NCBI RefSeq assembly: GCF_039523335.1
Contig: NZ_BAAAFC010000001.1
Coordinates: 62,001-126,000 of the forward strand
Length of the DNA: 64,000 nucleotides
Source: Marinobacter szutsaonensis
Lineage (GTDB): Bacteria; Pseudomonadota; Gammaproteobacteria; Pseudomonadales; Oleiphilaceae
Direction of reading: 5' to 3'
Each line of letters begins with the position of its first letter. Positions within the stretch are counted from its first letter, which is position 1. Shown piece by piece: positions 10,097 through 22,303 of this stretch. A program made the position numbers and the translations under genes. The notes below the pieces were generated by a model. That model was not told the origin of the DNA. It searched no databases and saw only the letters and a list, made by a program, of their open reading frames with translations.

Positions 10097-10434
10097 ACAG
10101 CGCAACGAATATTGGTCGTAACGGGATCCAGGACTGGATCATCCAGCGGGTCACCGCTTACGTATTAGCCCTATATACACTGTTCCTCCTTGGCTTTTTT
10201 GTGACCACTGATGTTGATTATCAGTCCTGGTCCGCTCTGTTCGGTCAGGGGTGGTTCAAGATCTTTACACTGCTCGCTCTGCTGTCCATTGCCGGGCATG
10301 CGTGGGTTGGTCTGTGGACAGTGTCCACCGACTACATCAAATCCGCGATGCAGCGTTTCCTGTTCCAGACTGCCTGCGTACTCGTGATCTTCGTGTATGT
10401 GGTGTGGGGCATTCAGATTCTTTGGGGGCTTTAA
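10087..10434 (+). CDS. sdhD: SdhD, succinate dehydrogenase membrane anchor
   Basis: 115 residues and three membrane helices. H71 in SIAGHAWVGLW is the likely heme b ligand; D82 and Y83 in TDYIK match the ubiquinone-site residues of the family. The ATG at 10087 lies inside the end of sdhC, which suggests translational coupling. Another ATG two codons later is possible. sdhA begins three bases after the stop. Confidence 0.94.
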   Translation: MGMNSATNIGRNGIQDWIIQRVTAYVLALYTLFLLGFFVTTDVDYQSWSALFGQGWFKIFTLLALLSIAGHAWVGLWTVSTDYIKSAMQRFLFQTACVLVIFVYVVWGIQILWGL

Positions 10435-10437
10435 TCG

Positions 10438-12210
10438 ATGGCTAACATCAAGACCATGTCTTTTGACGCGATTGTTATCGGTGGTGGCGGTGCCGGTATG
10501 CGAGCCGCCCTGCAGCTGACCGAATCCGGTGTCAATACCGCGTGTATCACGAAAGTATTTCCGACCCGCTCTCACACCGTGTCCGCCCAGGGCGGCATCA
10601 CCTGTGCGATCGCAAGTGCCGATCCCAATGATGACTGGCGCTGGCACATGTACGACACCGTCAAGGGCTCCGATTATATCGGTGACCAGGACGCCATCGA
10701 GTACATGTGTTCCGTAGGCCCCCAGGCGGTTTTCGAGCTGGAGCACATGGGTCTGCCGTTCTCCCGTACCGAGCAGGGCCGTATTTACCAGCGCCCGTTC
10801 GGTGGTCAGTCCAAGGACTACGGTAAAGGTGGTCAGGCGGCCCGTACCTGTGCAGCTGCCGACCGTACCGGTCACGCTCTGCTGCACACCCTTTACCAGG
10901 CCAACCTGAAAGGTGGTACTACCTTCCTTAATGAGTGGTACGCCGTCGATCTGGTCAAGAACGCCAAGAATGAAGTGGTTGGTGTTGTCGCCATCGAGAT
11001 CGAGACTGGTGAAGTCTGCTACATCAAGTCCAAGGCCACGGTTCTGGCCACCGGTGGTGCCGGCCGTATCTACGCCTCCACCACCAACGCCATGATCAAC
11101 ACCGGTGACGGTATCGGCATGGCCCTGCGTGCCGGCTTCCCGATGCAGGATATGGAGATGTGGCAGTTCCACCCGACCGGTATCCACGGTGCCGGTACGC
11201 TGGTGACCGAAGGTTGCCGGGGTGAGGGTGGTTACCTGATCAACTCCGAAGGTGAGCGTTTCATGGAGCGCTATGCTCCGAATGCGAAGGACCTGGCCGG
11301 CCGTGATGTTGTGGCTCGCTCCATGGTTCTGGAAATCCTGGAGGGTCGCGGCTGCGGTCCCGACAAGGACCACGTACTGCTGAAACTGGATCACCTGGGT
11401 GAAGAGACCCTGAACCTGCGCCTGCCGGGCATCTGTGAGCTGTCCCGCACCTTTGCGCACGTGGATCCGGTGAAAGAGCCGATTCCGGTCGTTCCGACCT
11501 GTCACTACATGATGGGTGGTATTCCGACCAACGTTGGTGGCCAGGCTCTGACCCAGGACGAAAACGGCAACGACAAGCCGATCCCCGGTCTGTTCGCCTG
11601 TGGTGAGGCTGCCTGTGTGTCCGTGCACGGCGCCAACCGCCTGGGTGGTAACTCTCTGCTGGATCTGGTTGTGTTCGGTCGTGCGGCTGGTCTGCACATT
11701 GAAGAGCAACTGCGCGGCGGCTTCGAAGTTGACGGCGCCAGCGAAGAAGATATCAAGCGTGCCATGGCTCGTCTGGATCGTCTGAACAGCGCTTCCGAGG
11801 GTGAGAGCGTTGCAGAGGTTCGCAAGGATCTTCAGAACTGCATGCAGCTGTATTTCGGTGTATTCCGCGATGGCAAGAGCATGGAAGAGGGCTTGAAGAA
11901 GCTGGAGGCTATTGGCGAGCGTGTTCGTAACACGAGGCTTGCTGATACCAGTGATGCCTTCAATACCGCTCGCATAGAGGCGCTTGAGTTGGACAATCTT
12001 TATGAGGTTGCTCTGGCGACAGCCATTTCCGCGTTCGAGCGCAAGGAAAGTCGTGGCGCCCACGCCAGGAACGATTTCACCGAGCGTGACGACGAGAACT
12101 GGCTGAAGCACTCCATGTACTTCCCTCTGGACAAGCGGGTTGGTAAGCGTGACGTGAACTTTGCGCCGAAGACCGTGCCGATGTTCGAGCCGAAGATCCG
12201 GACTTACTAA
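10438..12210 (+). CDS. sdhA: SdhA, succinate dehydrogenase flavoprotein
   Basis: 590 residues, normal length. It oxidises succinate to fumarate and passes electrons to SdhB. The N-terminal FAD fold is [15 protein letters not shown]46 in SHTVSAQGG carries the covalent FAD, and [15 protein letters not shown] is the conserved substrate/FAD segment. It sits third in sdhCDAB, directly after sdhD. Confidence 0.97.
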   Translation: MANIKTMSFDAIVIGGGGAGMRAALQLTESGVNTACITKVFPTRSHTVSAQGGITCAIASADPNDDWRWHMYDTVKGSDYIGDQDAIEYMCSVGPQAVFELEHMGLPFSRTEQGRIYQRPFGGQSKDYGKGGQAARTCAAADRTGHALLHTLYQANLKGGTTFLNEWYAVDLVKNAKNEVVGVVAIEIETGEVCYIKSKATVLATGGAGRIYASTTNAMINTGDGIGMALRAGFPMQDMEMWQFHPTGIHGAGTLVTEGCRGEGGYLINSEGERFMERYAPNAKDLAGRDVVARSMVLEILEGRGCGPDKDHVLLKLDHLGEETLNLRLPGICELSRTFAHVDPVKEPIPVVPTCHYMMGGIPTNVGGQALTQDENGNDKPIPGLFACGEAACVSVHGANRLGGNSLLDLVVFGRAAGLHIEEQLRGGFEVDGASEEDIKRAMARLDRLNSASEGESVAEVRKDLQNCMQLYFGVFRDGKSMEEGLKKLEAIGERVRNTRLADTSDAFNTARIEALELDNLYEVALATAISAFERKESRGAHARNDFTERDDENWLKHSMYFPLDKRVGKRDVNFAPKTVPMFEPKIRTY

Positions 12211-12226
12211 GGGGAGGATGTAGAGA

Positions 12227-12931
12227 ATGTTGGTAAGCCTGTACCGTTACAATCCCGAGACTGACAACGCCCCCTACATGCAGGACGTTGAGGTGGAGAT
12301 TCCCGCCGGTAAGGACCTGATGGTTCTTGACGTGCTGAATCTGGTAAAGGAAAAAGACGCGACCATGTCCTACCGTCGCTCCTGCCGTGAAGGTGTATGC
12401 GGCTCCGATGGTATGAACATGAACGGCAAGAACGGCCTGGCCTGTATCACCCCTGTATCCCAGGTGGTGAAGAACAACAAGCTGGTGCTGCGCCCGTTGC
12501 CGGGTCTGCCGGTCATCCGTGACCTGGTGGTCGACATGAGTCTGTTCTACAAGCAGTACGAAAAGGTCATGCCGTACCTCATCAACGACAAGCCGGCGCC
12601 CGCGATCGAGCGCCTGCAGTCTCCGGAAGACCGGGAGAAGCTGGACGGCCTGTACGAGTGTATTCTCTGTGCCTGCTGTTCCACTTCCTGTCCGTCCTTC
12701 TGGTGGAACCCGGACAAGTTCATCGGTCCGGCCGGCCTGCTGCAGGCCTACCGGTTCCTGGCGGACAGCCGTGATACCGCCCAGGCGGACCGGCTGGCAA
12801 ACCTGGACGATCCGTTCAGTGTGTTCCGCTGCCGGGGTATCATGAACTGTGTCAGCGTCTGCCCGAAAGGCCTGAACCCCACAAGGGCTATCGGGCACAT
12901 TCGGAACCTCCTGCTGCAAAGGGCGACCTGA
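12227..12931 (+). CDS. sdhB: SdhB, succinate dehydrogenase iron-sulfur subunit
   Basis: 234 residues with the cluster ligands in order. [2Fe-2S]: C53, C58, D61 (Asp as in E. coli) and C73. [4Fe-4S] and [3Fe-4S]: C145, C148, C151, C155, C202, C208 and C212, in CILCACCSTSC and CRGIMNCVSVCPKG. It moves electrons from SdhA FAD to quinone. A GGGGAGG ribosome site precedes the ATG. Confidence 0.97.
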   Translation: MLVSLYRYNPETDNAPYMQDVEVEIPAGKDLMVLDVLNLVKEKDATMSYRRSCREGVCGSDGMNMNGKNGLACITPVSQVVKNNKLVLRPLPGLPVIRDLVVDMSLFYKQYEKVMPYLINDKPAPAIERLQSPEDREKLDGLYECILCACCSTSCPSFWWNPDKFIGPAGLLQAYRFLADSRDTAQADRLANLDDPFSVFRCRGIMNCVSVCPKGLNPTRAIGHIRNLLLQRAT

Positions 12932-13238
12932 TCAGCAGGTTCTGACACAGACGCTATACTGTTCTGACCAGGTTAGCACCCCGAAGGCCTCGCTATATGC
13001 GGGGCCTTCAACCAAAGGCTTATGGTCAAAAGTCTTAGTCGGGTGCACACTACGCATGCCGTGACGATAACTTAAAAGGTTTTTCGCGGCTTGCCGAGTA
13101 TAAAAACCACTGGGGAATGGAAAACATCCGTGTCGCGTGTGGTGGTCAAAGTCATGCCGTAGATACCCGTATTGACTGAGTTTTACCCCTGACCGACCAT
13201 ACCGGCTCCCCGCACCAGCCCAAGGTGAGCTATTCAAG
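12932..13238. other. sdhB-sucA intergenic region
   Basis: 307 bases. An 11-bp hairpin (12983-13009) follows sdhB. After it I see a TATAAA (13099-13104) and a TTGACT (13172-13177), but neither has a well-placed partner box. A near-repeat of TGGTCAAAGTC occurs near 13023 and 13142. No gene is evident. The hairpin suggests that sdh and suc transcripts are partly separate. Confidence 0.5.
12983..13009 (+). terminator. Hairpin after sdhB, possible attenuating terminator
   Basis: The stem GAAGGCCTCGC (12983-12993) pairs with GCGGGGCCTTC (12999-13009) with one G-T pair and a five-base loop. No T-run follows, so termination would be weak or the hairpin may protect the sdh mRNA end. Confidence 0.45.
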
Positions 13239-16076
13239 ATGCACGAAAGCATAATGGAGCAGTTGTGGCAGACTTCCCACCTGCAGGGTGGCAATCTTGC
13301 CTACGTTGAACAGCTTTTCGAAACCTACCTGACAGACCCCAACGCCGTTCCCGAAGAGTGGCGAAGCTACTTTGACAAGCTTCCCAGCGTTGACGGCTAC
13401 CACGGCCGCGATATCGTCCACTCTTCCATCCGCGAACAGTTCGAGCATATCTCCCGCAACCAGCGTTTTCTGGCCACCAGCGGCGTTCCCGCCAGTGCCA
13501 CATCTGATGCGGACAAGAAGCAGATCCGTGTGCTCCAGATGATCAACGCTTTCCGTTTCCGTGGTCACCAGGAAGCGAAGCTCGATCCCCTCGGCGTATG
13601 GCAGCGTCCCCAGGTGGAAGACCTGGATCCCCGGTTCCATGAACTTGGTGAATCCGACCTCGATCTCGAATTCCAGACCGGTTCCCTGAATTTCGGCTCC
13701 GAGACCATGAAGCTCTCGGATATCGTTGACGGGCTGCGCAAGACCTATTGCGAGAGTATCGGCGCTGAGTACATGCACGTCGTCGATACCCGCGTGAAGC
13801 GTTGGTTCCAACAGCGTATGGAGCCGGTCCGCTCACGGCCGGAATACGAAGTAACCACTCGTAAACACATTCTCGAGCGCCTGACCGCGGCAGAAGGGCT
13901 CGAGAAGTACCTGGGTTCCCGTTACCCCGGCGTCAAGCGTTTCGGCCTGGAAGGCGGTGAGAGCCTGATTCCCTGCCTGGATGAACTGATCCAGCGTGCA
14001 GGCTCCTATGGTGCAAAAGAAATCGTTCTCGGCATGGCCCACCGTGGCCGTTTGAACGTTCTGGTTAATACACTCGGCAAAAACCCGAAAGAACTCTTCG
14101 ACGAGTTCGAGGGCAAGAAACTGGCGGACTCCGGCTCCGGGGACGTCAAGTATCACCAGGGCTTCTCTTCCAACGTCATGACGCCCGGTGGCGAAGTTCA
14201 CCTTGCCATGGCGTTCAACCCGTCTCACCTTGAAATCGTCTCTCCGGTGGTTGAAGGTTCGGTGCGTGCACGCCAGACCCGCCGTGGCGATACCGATGGC
14301 ACTCAGGTCGTGCCTATCGTGATGCACGGCGATGCTGCCTTTGCCGGCCAGGGCGTGGTGATGGAAACCTTCCAGATGTCCCAGACCCGGGGCTATGGCG
14401 TTGGCGGTACCATCCACATCGTCATCAACAACCAGGTCGGTTTTACCACCAGCAAACAGGAAGATGCCCGCTCCACCGAATACTGTACCGACGTGGCCAA
14501 GATGGTCCAGGCGCCGATCCTGCACGTGAACGCGGATGACCCCGAAGCGGTCATGTTCGCCACCCAGATGGCCATGGACTACCGCAACGAATTCAAGGGC
14601 GACGTGGTCATCGATCTGGTGTGTTACCGTCGTCGCGGCCACAACGAGGCTGATGAGCCAGCTGCGACCCAGCCGCTGATGTACGAAAAAATTCGCAAAC
14701 TGAAGACCACCCGTGGACTGTATGCGGATCAGCTGGTTGAAGCTGGTGTTATCTCCGAAGACGAAGCCAAGCAGATGGAGACCGAATACCGTGACGCCCT
14801 GGATAATGGCGAGCACGTTGTTAAGTCTCTGGTCAAGGAGCCCAACACCGAGCTGTACGTTGACTGGACGCCGTACCTGGGGCACGAGTGGACTGCCAAG
14901 TGCAAGACCAGCGTCAACCTGAAGACGATCCAGAAGCTGGGCAAGCAGCTGACCTCCCTGCCGGAAGGTTTCAGTGTCCAGCGCCAGGTGTCCAAGATCG
15001 TCAATGATCGCGAGAAGATGACTGCTGGCGCTCTGGCCCTGAACTGGGGCTACGGCGAGATGATGGCCTACGCCACGCTGCTGAACGAAGGCCACCCGAT
15101 CCGTCTGACCGGTCAGGACGTGGGCCGGGGTACTTTCTCCCACCGTCATGCGGTTTTGCACAACCAGAAAGACGGCTCCACCCACATTTCCCTGCAGAAG
15201 CTGTCTGACGACCAGCCGCAGTTCGAGATCTACGACTCGCTGCTGTCCGAAGAAGCGGTCATGGCGTTCGAGTATGGTTATTCCACCACGACGCCGAACG
15301 CGCTGATTGTCTGGGAAGCCCAGTTTGGTGACTTCGCCAACGGTGCCCAGGTGGTTATCGACCAGTTCCTGACCAGTGGCGAGCACAAGTGGGGCCGTCT
15401 GTGTGGCCTGACCCTGCTACTGCCGCACGGTTACGAAGGGCAGGGGCCGGAGCACAGTTCCGCCCGCCTGGAGCGCTTCCTGCAGCTGTGTGCGGAGCAC
15501 AACATCCAGGTGTGTGTGCCGACCACGCCGTCCCAGGTCTTCCACATGCTGCGCCGTCAGGTGAAGCGCCCGCTGCGCAAGCCGCTGGTGGCCATCACTC
15601 CGAAGAGTCTGCTGCGCCACAAGGAAGCGACCTCTGGTCTGGACGACCTGACTTCAGGCACCTTCCAGACAGTGCTGCCCGAGAAGGAACCTTCCGATCC
15701 GAAGAAGGTCACCCGCCTGATCATGTGCAGCGGCAAGGTCTACTTTGATCTTCTGGAGAAGAAGAAGGCTGACGAGCGCGACGACGTTGCTATCGTCCGG
15801 ATCGAGCAGCTGTACCCGTTCCCGGGGGATGACCTGGACGAGCTGCTGAGCCAGTACCCCAAGCTCAAGCACGTGGTTTGGTGCCAGGAAGAGCCGATGA
15901 ACCAGGGAGCCTGGTACTGCAGCCAGCATCATATGCGTAATGCACTGCAGCGCCTGAACCCCAAGCTGTACCTTCAGTATGCCGGTCGTGATGCCTCGGC
16001 TGCTCCTGCCTGTGGACATATGTCTGTTCACATCGAAGAGCAGAAGAAACTGGTCAACGACGCGTTTGAAATCTGA
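13239..16076 (+). CDS. sucA: SucA, 2-oxoglutarate dehydrogenase E1
   Basis: Thiamine-diphosphate decarboxylase of the 2-oxoglutarate dehydrogenase complex, 945 residues. The N-terminal SucB-binding segment (LWQTSHLQGGNLAYVEQLFE) is followed by EKYLGSRYPGVKRFGLEGGE, the HGDAAFAGQGVVMET cofactor region, RRGHNEADEPAATQP, and the transketolase-like C-terminal domain (FSHRHAVLHNQ). First gene of a tight sucAB-lpd-sucCD run. A weak AAGGTGAG lies upstream of the ATG. Confidence 0.97.
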   Translation: MHESIMEQLWQTSHLQGGNLAYVEQLFETYLTDPNAVPEEWRSYFDKLPSVDGYHGRDIVHSSIREQFEHISRNQRFLATSGVPASATSDADKKQIRVLQMINAFRFRGHQEAKLDPLGVWQRPQVEDLDPRFHELGESDLDLEFQTGSLNFGSETMKLSDIVDGLRKTYCESIGAEYMHVVDTRVKRWFQQRMEPVRSRPEYEVTTRKHILERLTAAEGLEKYLGSRYPGVKRFGLEGGESLIPCLDELIQRAGSYGAKEIVLGMAHRGRLNVLVNTLGKNPKELFDEFEGKKLADSGSGDVKYHQGFSSNVMTPGGEVHLAMAFNPSHLEIVSPVVEGSVRARQTRRGDTDGTQVVPIVMHGDAAFAGQGVVMETFQMSQTRGYGVGGTIHIVINNQVGFTTSKQEDARSTEYCTDVAKMVQAPILHVNADDPEAVMFATQMAMDYRNEFKGDVVIDLVCYRRRGHNEADEPAATQPLMYEKIRKLKTTRGLYADQLVEAGVISEDEAKQMETEYRDALDNGEHVVKSLVKEPNTELYVDWTPYLGHEWTAKCKTSVNLKTIQKLGKQLTSLPEGFSVQRQVSKIVNDREKMTAGALALNWGYGEMMAYATLLNEGHPIRLTGQDVGRGTFSHRHAVLHNQKDGSTHISLQKLSDDQPQFEIYDSLLSEEAVMAFEYGYSTTTPNALIVWEAQFGDFANGAQVVIDQFLTSGEHKWGRLCGLTLLLPHGYEGQGPEHSSARLERFLQLCAEHNIQVCVPTTPSQVFHMLRRQVKRPLRKPLVAITPKSLLRHKEATSGLDDLTSGTFQTVLPEKEPSDPKKVTRLIMCSGKVYFDLLEKKKADERDDVAIVRIEQLYPFPGDDLDELLSQYPKLKHVVWCQEEPMNQGAWYCSQHHMRNALQRLNPKLYLQYAGRDASAAPACGHMSVHIEEQKKLVNDAFEI

Positions 16077-16101
16077 CGAGCTACCGAACTAAGGATTTGT
16101 A

Positions 16102-17328
16102 ATGTCAACTGAGATTAAAGCCCCCGTTTTCCCGGAGTCGGTCGCAGAGGGTACCGTCGCGACCTGGCACAAGCAGCCGGGCGAAGCCTGTTCCCGCGAC
16201 GAGCTGATCGTCGATATCGAAACCGACAAGGTTGTCCTCGAAGTGGTTGCACCGGCTGACGGTGTGATCGAGGAAATCGTCAAGGGTGAAGGCGACACCG
16301 TTGAAAGCGGTGAAGTGATTGGCAAGTTCAAGGAAGGCGCAGCGGGTGAGTCCAAGCCTGCCGAAAGCAAGCCGGAAGCCAAAGAGGAAGCTCCGAAGGA
16401 AGAAGCCAAGTCAGAAGCCGCTTCCGGAGAAGCTATCCTGAGCCCGGCCGCTCGCAAGCTGGCCGAGGAAAACGATGTCGATCCGAACGCCGTCAAGGGC
16501 ACCGGCAAAGATGGCCGTGTCACCAAGGAAGACGTTCAGGCTCACATCGACAGCAGCAAGGCCTCCGGTGGCGCCGCCAAGCCGGCCGCAGCGGCCGGTA
16601 TGCCGGAAGTTAATGTGGCTCAGGGCGAGCGCCCCGAGAAGCGGGTTCCGATGACCCGCCTGCGCGCCAGCATCGCCAAGCGTCTGGTCGAGGCACAGCA
16701 GACTGCTGCCATGCTGACCACCTTCAACGAAGTGAACATGAAGCCGATCATGGAGCTGCGCAAGCAGTACCAGGACAGCTTTGTGAAGCGTCACGGTATC
16801 AAGTTGGGCTTTATGTCCTTCTTCACCAAGGCGGCAACCGAAGCCCTGAAGCGTTTCCCGGCGGTTAACGCATCCATCGACGGCAACGATATGGTTTATC
16901 ATGGCTACCAGGATATCGGTGTAGCCGTTTCCACCGATCGTGGTCTGGTGGTTCCGGTTCTGCGCGATTCCGACGCCATGGGTCTGGCCGACATCGAGAA
17001 GAAGATTGTCGAGTACGGCACCAAGGCCAAAGAAGGCAAGCTGGGTATTGAGGAAATGACCGGTGGTACCTTCACTATCACCAACGGCGGTATCTTCGGC
17101 TCGCTGATCTCCACGCCGATCCTGAACCCGCCGCAGACCGCGATTCTGGGCATGCACAAGATCCAGGAACGCCCGATGGCGGTCAACGGCCAGGTTGAAA
17201 TCCTGCCGATGATGTACCTGGCGCTGTCATACGATCACCGTATGATCGATGGTAAGGAAGCAGTGCAGTTCCTCGTCGCCATCAAGGAAATGCTTGAAGA
17301 CCCGGCACGTATTCTGCTGGACGTGTGA
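16102..17328 (+). CDS. sucB: SucB, dihydrolipoyl succinyltransferase (E2)
   Basis: 408 residues. Domains in order: one lipoyl domain (K43 in [10 protein letters not shown] is the lipoylated Lys), an Ala/Pro/Glu-rich linker, the E3/E1-binding domain ([16 protein letters not shown]...[13 protein letters not shown]), a second linker, and the catalytic domain ending in [12 protein letters not shown] (H379, D383). It transfers the succinyl group to CoA. It follows sucA by 25 bases. Confidence 0.96.
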   Translation: MSTEIKAPVFPESVAEGTVATWHKQPGEACSRDELIVDIETDKVVLEVVAPADGVIEEIVKGEGDTVESGEVIGKFKEGAAGESKPAESKPEAKEEAPKEEAKSEAASGEAILSPAARKLAEENDVDPNAVKGTGKDGRVTKEDVQAHIDSSKASGGAAKPAAAAGMPEVNVAQGERPEKRVPMTRLRASIAKRLVEAQQTAAMLTTFNEVNMKPIMELRKQYQDSFVKRHGIKLGFMSFFTKAATEALKRFPAVNASIDGNDMVYHGYQDIGVAVSTDRGLVVPVLRDSDAMGLADIEKKIVEYGTKAKEGKLGIEEMTGGTFTITNGGIFGSLISTPILNPPQTAILGMHKIQERPMAVNGQVEILPMMYLALSYDHRMIDGKEAVQFLVAIKEMLEDPARILLDV

Positions 17329-17360
17329 ACTGACACTTAACGAATCAGAGAACGGGATAA

Positions 17361-18806
<1,446 letters not shown>

Positions 18807-18842
18807 CGCAAACCAGGAATTCTTTAATTCGGGACATTTACT

Positions 18843-20009
18843 ATGAATTTGCATGAATATCAGGGCAAGCAGCTGTTTGCTGAGTACGGCCTGCCCGTAT
18901 CCAAGGGTATTGCCTGCGATACTCCCAAGGAAGCCGTAGCAGCGGCAGACGAAATCGGCGGTGACGGCTGGGTAGTCAAGGCTCAGGTTCACGCGGGTGG
19001 CCGTGGTAAGGCCGGCGGTGTAAAGCTGGTCAAGAGCAAAGAAGAAATCCGTGAGTTTGCCGAGAAGTGGCTGGGCAAGAACCTGGTGACTTACCAGACC
19101 GACGAGAACGGTCAGCCGGTCAGCAAGATCCTGGTTGAATCCCTGACCGACATCGAGGAAGAACTGTACCTGGGCGCCGTGGTTGACCGTGGCACCCGTC
19201 GCATCGTCTTCATGGCCTCCACCGAAGGTGGTGTCGAGATCGAGAAGGTTGCCGAAGAGACTCCGGAAAAGATCCTGAAGGCCGAAATCGATCCGCTGGT
19301 CGGCGCTCAGCCGTACCAGGGCCGTGAGCTGGCGTTCAAACTGGGCCTGGAAGGTAAGCAGATCGGTCAGTTCACCAAGATCTTCCTGGGTCTGGCCAAG
19401 CTGTTCGAAGAAGCTGACCTGGCACTGGTAGAGATCAACCCGCTGGTTATCACTCCGGCCGGTGACCTGCACTGCCTGGACGCCAAAGTTGGTGTGGACG
19501 GCAATGCCCTGTACCGCCAGAAGAAAATCCACGAGATGCACGATCCTTCCCAGGAAGATTCCCGTGAAGCGGAAGCGGCCAAGTGGGAACTGAACTACGT
19601 GGCGCTGGAAGGCAACATCGGCTGTATGGTTAACGGTGCTGGCCTGGCCATGGGCACCATGGACATCATCAAGCTGTCCGGCGGCCAGCCTGCCAACTTC
19701 CTGGACGTAGGTGGCGGCGCGACCAAAGAGCGCGTTTCCGAAGCGTTCAAGATCATCCTGTCTGACGACGCGGTTCAAGCCGTACTGGTTAACATCTTCG
19801 GTGGTATCGTTCGCTGCGACATGATCGCAGAGGGCATCATCGGCGCTGTTAAGGAAGTCGGTGTAAAAGTTCCTGTGGTTGTTCGCCTTGAAGGTAATAA
19901 CGCCGAGCTGGGCACCAAGGTACTGGCCGAGAGTGGCCTGAACATCATTGCCGCCACCAGCCTGGCGGATGCTGCAGAGCAAGTCGTTAAAGCCGCAGGG
20001 GGTAAGTAA
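18843..20009 (+). CDS. sucC: SucC, succinyl-CoA synthetase beta subunit
   Basis: 388 residues, the standard length. It begins [19 protein letters not shown]. The N-terminal ATP-grasp domain has the [16 protein letters not shown] nucleotide loop, and the C-terminal CoA-ligase-like domain has [10 protein letters not shown]. With SucD it makes succinate and ATP (or GTP) from succinyl-CoA. Its stop overlaps the sucD start by one base. Confidence 0.97.
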   Translation: MNLHEYQGKQLFAEYGLPVSKGIACDTPKEAVAAADEIGGDGWVVKAQVHAGGRGKAGGVKLVKSKEEIREFAEKWLGKNLVTYQTDENGQPVSKILVESLTDIEEELYLGAVVDRGTRRIVFMASTEGGVEIEKVAEETPEKILKAEIDPLVGAQPYQGRELAFKLGLEGKQIGQFTKIFLGLAKLFEEADLALVEINPLVITPAGDLHCLDAKVGVDGNALYRQKKIHEMHDPSQEDSREAEAAKWELNYVALEGNIGCMVNGAGLAMGTMDIIKLSGGQPANFLDVGGGATKERVSEAFKIILSDDAVQAVLVNIFGGIVRCDMIAEGIIGAVKEVGVKVPVVVRLEGNNAELGTKVLAESGLNIIAATSLADAAEQVVKAAGGK

Positions 20010-20881
20010 TGAGCATCCTGATCAATAAAGACACCAAGGTAATCTGCCAGGGCTTTACCGGCTCCCAGGGTACCTTCCACTCCGAGCAGGCCATCGCCTA
20101 TGGCACCAAGATGGTTGGCGGTGTAAGCCCCGGTAAGGGCGGCACCGAGCACCTGGGCCTGCCGGTATTCAACACCGTTCGTGACGCCGTTGAAGCGACC
20201 GGTGCGGAAGCCACCGTGATCTACGTTCCGGCTCCGTTCTGTAAGGACGCCATCATCGAAGCGGCAGACGCCGGCATCCAGCTGATCGTCTGCATCACCG
20301 AAGGCATCCCGACCATCGACATGCTGTACGCCAAAGAATACGTTGATCGTAAAGGCGTTCGCATGATCGGTCCGAACTGCCCGGGCGTGATCACTCCGGA
20401 CGAGTGCAAGATCGGCATCATGCCGGGCCACATCCACAAGAAGGGTAAGGTCGGCATCGTATCCCGCTCCGGTACCCTGACTTACGAAGCGGTCAAGCAG
20501 ACCACGGACTTCGGCTACGGCCAGTCCACCTGTGTGGGTATCGGTGGTGACCCGATCCCGGGTTCCAACTTCATCGATATCCTGAAGCTGCTGCAGGAAG
20601 ATCCGGAAACCGAAGCGATCGTCATGATTGGTGAGATCGGCGGTACTGCCGAGGAAGAGGCGGCTGCGTTCATCAAAGAGAACGTAACCAAGCCGGTTGT
20701 ATCCTACATCGCGGGTGTGACTGCGCCTCCGGGCAAGCGTATGGGTCATGCCGGTGCGATCATCTCCGGCGGTAAGGGTACTGCAGACGAGAAGTTTGCT
20801 GCCCTGAACGACGCCGGTGTGAAAACCGTGCGCAGCCTGGCCGAAATCGGCAAGGCCCTGAAGGAAGTGACTGGCTGGTAA
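20009..20881 (+). CDS. sucD: SucD, succinyl-CoA synthetase alpha subunit
   Basis: 290 residues. It begins with the CoA-binding segment [19 protein letters not shown]; the phosphorylated His is H247 in [14 protein letters not shown]. The TAATG junction with sucC suggests coupled translation in equal amounts. A strong terminator closes the TCA operon after it. Confidence 0.97.
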   Translation: MSILINKDTKVICQGFTGSQGTFHSEQAIAYGTKMVGGVSPGKGGTEHLGLPVFNTVRDAVEATGAEATVIYVPAPFCKDAIIEAADAGIQLIVCITEGIPTIDMLYAKEYVDRKGVRMIGPNCPGVITPDECKIGIMPGHIHKKGKVGIVSRSGTLTYEAVKQTTDFGYGQSTCVGIGGDPIPGSNFIDILKLLQEDPETEAIVMIGEIGGTAEEEAAAFIKENVTKPVVSYIAGVTAPPGKRMGHAGAIISGGKGTADEKFAALNDAGVKTVRSLAEIGKALKEVTGW

Positions 20882-20899
20882 GCCTTTCCTCCTGAAGGA

Positions 20900-20937
20900 A
20901 AAACCCCCGGCACCTGACGGTGTCCGGGGGTTTTTTG
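20900..20937 (+). terminator. Rho-independent terminator closing the suc operon
   Basis: A long stem: AAACCCCCGG plus CACC pairs with GGTG plus CCGGGGGTTT, with one bulged T, followed by a run of T (20931-20936). It is the strongest terminator in the window. Confidence 0.93.
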
Positions 20938-20954
20938 TTTTTTGGCCTGTATCC

Positions 20955-20983
20955 TTAACTGCGAGGGGCTATCAGACTATAAT
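20955..20983 (+). promoter_or_regulatory. Sigma-70 promoter of trpS
   Basis: TTAACT (20955-20960), a 17-bp spacer, and a perfect TATAAT (20978-20983). It lies between the suc terminator and trpS. Confidence 0.65.
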
Positions 20984-21040
20984 GCCCGGTCAGCCTCTTT
21001 TGCCGGGGGCGCACTATTCGCAACAGAAGGAGTTCGTGCT

Positions 21041-22255
21041 TTGAGTTCTGTAGATTCCCAGCAGCGGGTTTTGTCGGGCATGCGTCCGACCGGAAAGCTT
21101 CACCTTGGTCACTACCACGGTGTGCTGAAAAACTGGGTCAAACTCCAGCACGAGTATGAGTGCTTCTTCTTCATCGCCGACTGGCATGCCCTGACTACAC
21201 AGTACGACGATCCCTCGGGTATCGAGCAAAGCGTGTGGGACATGGTGATCGACTGGCTGGCCGCCGGTGTGAACCCGGGGTCCTCGACCATGTTCATCCA
21301 GTCCCAGGTGCCCGAGCACGCGGAACTGCATCTGCTGCTGTCCATGATCACGCCCCTGGGCTGGCTCGAGCGTATTCCCACCTTCAAGGACCAGCAGGAG
21401 AAACTGCGGGAGAAGGACCTGGCCACCTATGGCTTCCTCGGTTACCCGCTGCTGCAAAGCGCCGATATCCTGATCTACCGGGCCGGCAAGGTGCCGGTGG
21501 GTGCCGACCAGGTTTCCCACGTGGAGATCACCCGTGAAATTGCTCGCCGTTTCAATCATATCTACGGGCGGGAGCCGGGCTTCGAGGAGCAGGCGGAAGG
21601 CGCCATCGTCAAGATGGGCAAAAAGAACGCCAAGCTGTACCGGAACCTGAAGAAACGTTACCAGGAAGAGGGCGATCTCGAGGCCCTGGAAACTGCCCGG
21701 GCACTGCTGAAAGAGCAGCAAAATATCTCCCTGGGTGACCGGGAGCGTTTGTACGGTTACATCGAAGGCGGCGGCAAGGTTATCCTGCCGGAGCCCCAGC
21801 CGTTGCTGACTCCGGAATCCAAGATGCCGGGACTGGACGGCCAGAAGATGTCCAAGTCCTACAACAACTACATCGGCCTGCGTGAGGAGCCGGATGCGGT
21901 CGCTGACAAGATCCGCACGATGCAGACCGATCCCCAGCGGGTGCGCCGCACCGATCCGGGTGAGCCGGAAAAGTGTCCGGTCTGGGCACTGCACAAGATC
22001 TACTCCGATGCCGACACTCAGGAGTGGGTGCAGACCGGATGCCGCAGTGCCGGTATCGGCTGCCTCGACTGCAAGAAACCGCTGATCGATGCCATTGTCG
22101 AAGAGCAGCGCCCGCTGCACGAACGGGCCCGGGAATACGAGAACAACCCGGACCTGGTGCATTCCATCCTGCAGGAAGGTCGGGAGCATGCCCGGGATGC
22201 GGCCCGTGATACGCTGGAGGAAGTGCGGGCAGCCATGGGGCTGCATTACCGCTAA
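21041..22255 (+). CDS. trpS: TrpS, tryptophanyl-tRNA synthetase
   Basis: 404 residues from TTG 21041, chosen because AAGGAG (21027-21032) sits eight bases before it and the protein then begins SSVDSQQRVLSGMRPTGKLHLGH. An upstream in-frame TTG at 20942 would precede the promoter -10 box. Class I motifs are KLHLGHYHG (HIGH) and GQKMSKSYNN (KMSKS). Compared with the roughly 330-residue E. coli enzyme it has an internal insertion around 190-270 (KKNAKLYRNLKKRYQEEGDL), as in the longer Pseudomonas-type TrpS. It charges tRNA-Trp. Confidence 0.95.
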   Translation: MSSVDSQQRVLSGMRPTGKLHLGHYHGVLKNWVKLQHEYECFFFIADWHALTTQYDDPSGIEQSVWDMVIDWLAAGVNPGSSTMFIQSQVPEHAELHLLLSMITPLGWLERIPTFKDQQEKLREKDLATYGFLGYPLLQSADILIYRAGKVPVGADQVSHVEITREIARRFNHIYGREPGFEEQAEGAIVKMGKKNAKLYRNLKKRYQEEGDLEALETARALLKEQQNISLGDRERLYGYIEGGGKVILPEPQPLLTPESKMPGLDGQKMSKSYNNYIGLREEPDAVADKIRTMQTDPQRVRRTDPGEPEKCPVWALHKIYSDADTQEWVQTGCRSAGIGCLDCKKPLIDAIVEEQRPLHERAREYENNPDLVHSILQEGREHARDAARDTLEEVRAAMGLHYR

Positions 22256-22303
22256 CGATCAGCTGCTGACCGGATCCCGGTCAGTGTCATCCGAGGGAAG
22301 GCT

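Noticed and set aside
10171..12111. A 646-codon open frame on the minus strand opposite sdhA
   Set aside because: It mirrors the strong codon bias of sdhA, has no ribosome site, and its translation has no recognisable domain. The plus-strand SdhA is unambiguous.
13099..13104. TATAAA as the sucA promoter
   Set aside because: The sequence 17 bases upstream (AAGGTT) does not resemble a -35 box; no confident assignment is possible.
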